Assembly: GCA_016742295.1 (NCBI GenBank)
Contig: JACVCA010000047.1
Location: 1-7,974 of the forward strand
DNA from: Alphaproteobacteria bacterium
GTDB lineage: Bacteria; Pseudomonadota; Alphaproteobacteria; JAGOMX01
Direction: 5' to 3'
DNA length: 7,974 nt
Part shown: in pieces, positions 6,078-7,974 of the stretch
How positions within the stretch are numbered: the stretch's first letter is position 1
How the letters are laid out: each line of letters opens with the position of its first letter
Made by a program: the position numbers and the translations under genes
Notes under the pieces: generated by a model
What the model was told of the DNA's origin: nothing
The model's input: only the letters and a program-made list of their open reading frames with translations
Database searches by the model: none

Positions 6078-6440
6078 ATTTGGATATTTTAGAAATGTAG
6101 TACCAGCCTATTAAGGAAGCTTTACATAAACAGTGATTCTCACTTTGTTGACTAAGAATATCCTAATGAATTAACTTTCTACCCTATTATCTCTGGTCTT
6201 GACTCGAGGAGCTGAGTGTTTTTTAGATCTACGAGGTAAGGAAAGTTATGGTTTCTTCGAAAAATAATCTTTTCTAGCCCGCGTATCGATAGCTGTAGGT
6301 GAGAGAAGTTAAGAGGTGGCTTTGTTCGCATTCGTGAACTTCTGGACATTTTAGCTTAACAATGATAAAGTAAAGAAAAAAATCATTTTAAATAAATTCT
6401 CTGTTTTAATAACGTGAGATAGGATAAGGCAACATACCTA
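6078..6440 (+). other. 363-bp spacer before the sdhE-phoH cluster
   Basis: No convincing gene. It contains the terminator candidate at 6202-6224, two competing hairpins at 6304-6343, a 6-bp inverted repeat AATGAT/ATCATT (6361-6387) and a 56-codon minus-strand frame (6179-6349). The middle part looks richer in G and C than its flanks, as if of different origin. The promoter of the downstream cluster should lie in the AT-rich 6350-6430 stretch, but I found no box pair good enough to call. Confidence 0.6.
6202..6224 (+). terminator. Candidate intrinsic terminator downstream of the membrane-protein gene
   Basis: ACTCG (6202-6206) pairs with TGAGT (6213-6217, one G-U pair) around a 6-nt loop, followed after one base by six Ts (6219-6224). 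It lies 125 bp after the stop at 6077. The stem is short, so strength is moderate. Confidence 0.45.
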
Positions 6441-7106
6441 ATGGCTTTTTACAAAGGTTCTGGAGCGCATTTCATAAGTTTGCTGATCGCATTATCTGCT
6501 TTGATAGTATATCCTAATGAGGTATTAAAAGCTGAAGACTTTGAAGCAGAGCCACAAGTTCCTACTGAGAGTGGAGCGATCAAGAGTACAAACCATGAAG
6601 AAGAGTTAGAGTCACCTGAGATAAAATCGCAAGCTGGTGATTCAGGGAACTCTACAAAGATTTGTGCAAGTCAGCCTTCACCAACTATTCTTTTGGGAGG
6701 TGCTAACCATAAAAGCAAAAATAAAATCAAAAATCCCTCTCCTAAAATGAAAACAGGTGTTCCTGAAGAAGGAATGGTTGATGTTGAAGGGACAGAATTT
6801 GAAGAAGTAGATACTCCTTATAATGAAAGCGAGTTATTACAATACCCTGGCCCGGGTCAAAGTATTCCTGAAAATACTTCTTTTATGGGAGAAGGAGCCC
6901 CATCAGGAGAGGTAACTGTTGTCAGCTTGGATTCTCTGATACCTTCCGATAATTCTCAGCAACAAGGCACAAACGATGTCAATCCTCAGGTTCTTGCTGA
7001 TTGGTTTTTGGCAACATTAAGAGAGAATCCATCGTCACACAGCCAAGTACCAAACTTACGTTTTGAAAAATACTATCAAACGCCCTCTACTGTGCTAATG
7101 CGTTAA
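6441..7106 (+). CDS. Secreted low-complexity protein of unknown function (221 aa)
   Basis: Not recognised. Seen: an N-terminal signal peptide (MAFYKGSGAH, hydrophobic 11-24, likely cleavage LKA|ED after residue 31). A long region rich in E, S, P, G, N and Q follows (32-180), with little predicted structure, an acidic cluster HEEELESPE at 52-60 and a basic patch KSKNKIKNPSPKMK at 91-104. A short helix-prone C-terminal part is at about 181-196 (VNPQVLADWFLATLRE). It would act in the periplasm or outside the cell. One cysteine remains after cleavage (C75), and there is no lipobox. The ATG start has AAGG 11 bp upstream, a long spacing, but the signal peptide supports it. It ends 7 bp before sdhE and probably heads that operon, although the secreted nature fits poorly with its cytosolic partners. 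Possibilities are a lineage-specific envelope protein or effector; no function is claimed. Confidence 0.8.
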   Translation: MAFYKGSGAHFISLLIALSALIVYPNEVLKAEDFEAEPQVPTESGAIKSTNHEEELESPEIKSQAGDSGNSTKICASQPSPTILLGGANHKSKNKIKNPSPKMKTGVPEEGMVDVEGTEFEEVDTPYNESELLQYPGPGQSIPENTSFMGEGAPSGEVTVVSLDSLIPSDNSQQQGTNDVNPQVLADWFLATLRENPSSHSQVPNLRFEKYYQTPSTVLMR

Positions 7107-7113
7107 TCGCACA

Positions 7114-7449
7114 ATGAATTCAGCTATTTGTATGCCTTTAAAGCCCCCGTCTTCCAAAATTATCAAGCAATTACTTTACCGCTGCTGGCATCGAGGGATG
7201 AAAGAAGTAGATTTAATTCTAGGACCTTTTCTTGAGATACATAAAAATCAGTTGAGCTCTGAAGAATGCAAGACTTTAAATCATCTTCTCGACTGCGATG
7301 ATCAAGATCTCTTGGATTGGATTTTAAGGAAGAAGGCTATTCCAAAACTTTATGCAGCTGATGTGATAGTGAAGATTCAGAATTTTGCCTCATCTCTCCC
7401 TAGTGTTTCTGGCGAAAAATTCATTTTACAAGAAATCAAACAACAATAA
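7114..7449 (+). CDS. sdhE: SdhE, FAD assembly factor for succinate dehydrogenase (111 aa)
   Basis: Small cytosolic helical protein (YgfY/Sdh5/SDHAF2 family) that promotes covalent FAD attachment to SdhA. Seen: LLYRCWHRGMKEVDLILGPF at 20-39, holding the family's RGxxE motif (R27, G28, E31). LSSEE follows at 47-51, then LLDCDDQDLLDWI at 58-70, matching the conserved LLxCDDxDLxxW helix. The C-terminal helix (81-92) also fits. At 111 residues it is slightly longer than the usual 80-100, with extra polar residues at both ends. ATG 7114 has no clear Shine-Dalgarno. The short repeat TGTGC/GCACA (7091-7113) straddles the upstream stop and ends next to the start, which suits translational coupling to the preceding gene. 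ATG 7132 is an alternative. The neighbour phoH begins 20 bp downstream. In many alphaproteobacteria sdhE sits by recG/mfd instead (family knowledge), so this placement is unusual. Confidence 0.9.
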   Translation: MNSAICMPLKPPSSKIIKQLLYRCWHRGMKEVDLILGPFLEIHKNQLSSEECKTLNHLLDCDDQDLLDWILRKKAIPKLYAADVIVKIQNFASSLPSVSGEKFILQEIKQQ

Positions 7450-7469
7450 TTCAATGGAGAAAAGTATTG

Positions 7470-7974
7470 GTGTCTTCCTCATCTGAGACAACAGAGTATT
7501 TAAAGTTTGATGATAACAAATTGTTGCCTCTTTTATTTGGAGAACATGACCAATATTTGGCTAGAATTGAAGAAGCGCTGCATGTTAAAATTGTTGCGCG
7601 TGGCAATCATATTGCAATTTCGGGAACGTCTCTTGATATAAATTCTGCTCAAACAATATTAAATGAGCTTTATCAAAAACTTGCTGAAGGTATAAGTATA
7701 AGTTCCGGCGAAGTTGATGCAGCAATTCGATTAAATCTTCCTCCAAAGAGACGGGAAAAAAAGGCTGTACATATGCAACAACGCCAAGATGTTAAAATTC
7801 CAACACGCAGACGAGTCGTTATGGCGCACACCTTAGGGCAGGCAAAATATATCCAAGCTCTACAATCCCAAGAATTGATCTTCGCCATCGGACCAGCTGG
7901 AACAGGAAAAACATATCTGGCAGTTGCGACTGGCGTTTCCATGATTTTGCAAGGCAAGTTTGATCGTATTATCC
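7470..7974 (+). CDS. phoH: PhoH-like P-loop ATPase (partial, 3' end outside the window)
   Basis: Cytoplasmic ATPase of the PhoH family, linked to RNA metabolism and often found with ybeY in bacterial genomes. Seen: 168 codons to the window edge. Residues 10-90 form the N-terminal KH-like region (LHVKIVARGNHIAISG at 37-52). A basic linker follows (PPKRREKK), then the conserved entry TRRRVVMAHTLGQAKYIQAL (112-131) and the Walker A motif GPAGTGKT (141-148) followed by YLAVA. Full-length homologues are about 320-350 residues, so roughly half is missing. No in-frame ATG starts it: GTG 7470 (9 bp after GGAGA at 7456-7460) or TTG 7467 (6 bp) are the options. The ATG at 7454 is in another frame. It lies 20 bp after sdhE on the same strand. 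In alphaproteobacteria ybeY commonly follows, which is expected beyond the edge. Confidence 0.95.
   Translation, partial: MSSSSETTEYLKFDDNKLLPLLFGEHDQYLARIEEALHVKIVARGNHIAISGTSLDINSAQTILNELYQKLAEGISISSGEVDAAIRLNLPPKRREKKAVHMQQRQDVKIPTRRRVVMAHTLGQAKYIQALQSQELIFAIGPAGTGKTYLAVATGVSMILQGKFDRII

Noticed and set aside
6077..6087. 11-mer AATTTGGATAT found right after the stop codons of both cspA (4400-4410) and the membrane-protein gene
   Set aside because: An 11-mer shared once within 8 kb of AT-rich DNA is expected by chance, and the match does not extend.
6315..6345. Possible insertion-sequence end (GGCTTTGTTCGCATTCG) or tRNA T-arm (GTTCGCATTC)
   Set aside because: No matching opposite terminal repeat, target duplication or transposase was found. 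No acceptor stem, D-arm or anticodon arm can be drawn around the T-arm-like bases.
7673..7957. 94-codon minus-strand frame inside phoH
   Set aside because: It lies opposite the Walker A region of phoH and is a reading-frame shadow.
1..7974. CRISPR array, prophage, integrase or toxin-antitoxin locus
   Set aside because: No regularly spaced direct repeats and no such proteins were seen on either strand.

Overview
The window reads as chromosomal DNA of an AT-rich alphaproteobacterium, most plausibly a host-associated one of the Holosporales/Rickettsiales type. That placement is an inference. It rests on the style of the PhoH N-terminus, a secreted patatin-like phospholipase, a mitochondrial-type alternative oxidase, an SdhE flavinylation factor and low GC. 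Host-associated gammaproteobacteria such as Legionella or Coxiella relatives are the main alternative.

Positions 1-2057, minus strand: an MFS transporter gene, followed 61 bp downstream by a UDP-glucuronate 4-epimerase-like gene that runs off the left edge. The two could be one transcription unit. A divergent intergenic region of about 260 bp with a candidate promoter on each strand separates the transporter from a plus-strand patatin-like phospholipase with a signal peptide (2319-3476). Positions 3477-4197 hold no convincing gene. They contain a 60-codon open frame without an ATG, flanked by a consensus -10 hexamer and a terminator-like hairpin, which may be a gene remnant or a small transcript.

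Positions 4198-5364: a cold-shock protein gene (cspA family), then a 312-bp spacer dominated by inverted repeats (11/11 and 20/22 bp arms, the second enclosing a further 7-bp hairpin), then a full-length alternative oxidase with all six di-iron ligands. Positions 5365-5552 contain a weak terminator hairpin, a 14-bp perfect palindrome and an 8-bp-arm operator-like repeat. These lie just before a small three-helix membrane protein (5553-6077) that resembles RipA-family/SLATT-like proteins.

Positions 6078-6440 are non-coding or a remnant. They hold a terminator candidate, two mutually exclusive hairpins and an unexplained 56-codon minus-strand frame. From 6441 to the right edge lies a tight plus-strand cluster: a secreted, low-complexity acidic protein of unknown function, sdhE (succinate dehydrogenase flavinylation factor) and phoH (P-loop ATPase, cut by the window edge), with gaps of 7 and 20 bp.

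Two genes concern the ubiquinol pool: SdhE matures a quinone-reducing dehydrogenase, and the alternative oxidase returns quinol electrons to oxygen without proton pumping. They are in different transcription units, so any link is only thematic. I did not find a convincing new multi-gene system. The best leads are the alternative oxidase, the secreted patatin with an altered oxyanion-loop motif, the structured cspA downstream region and the membrane protein with its palindromic control region.
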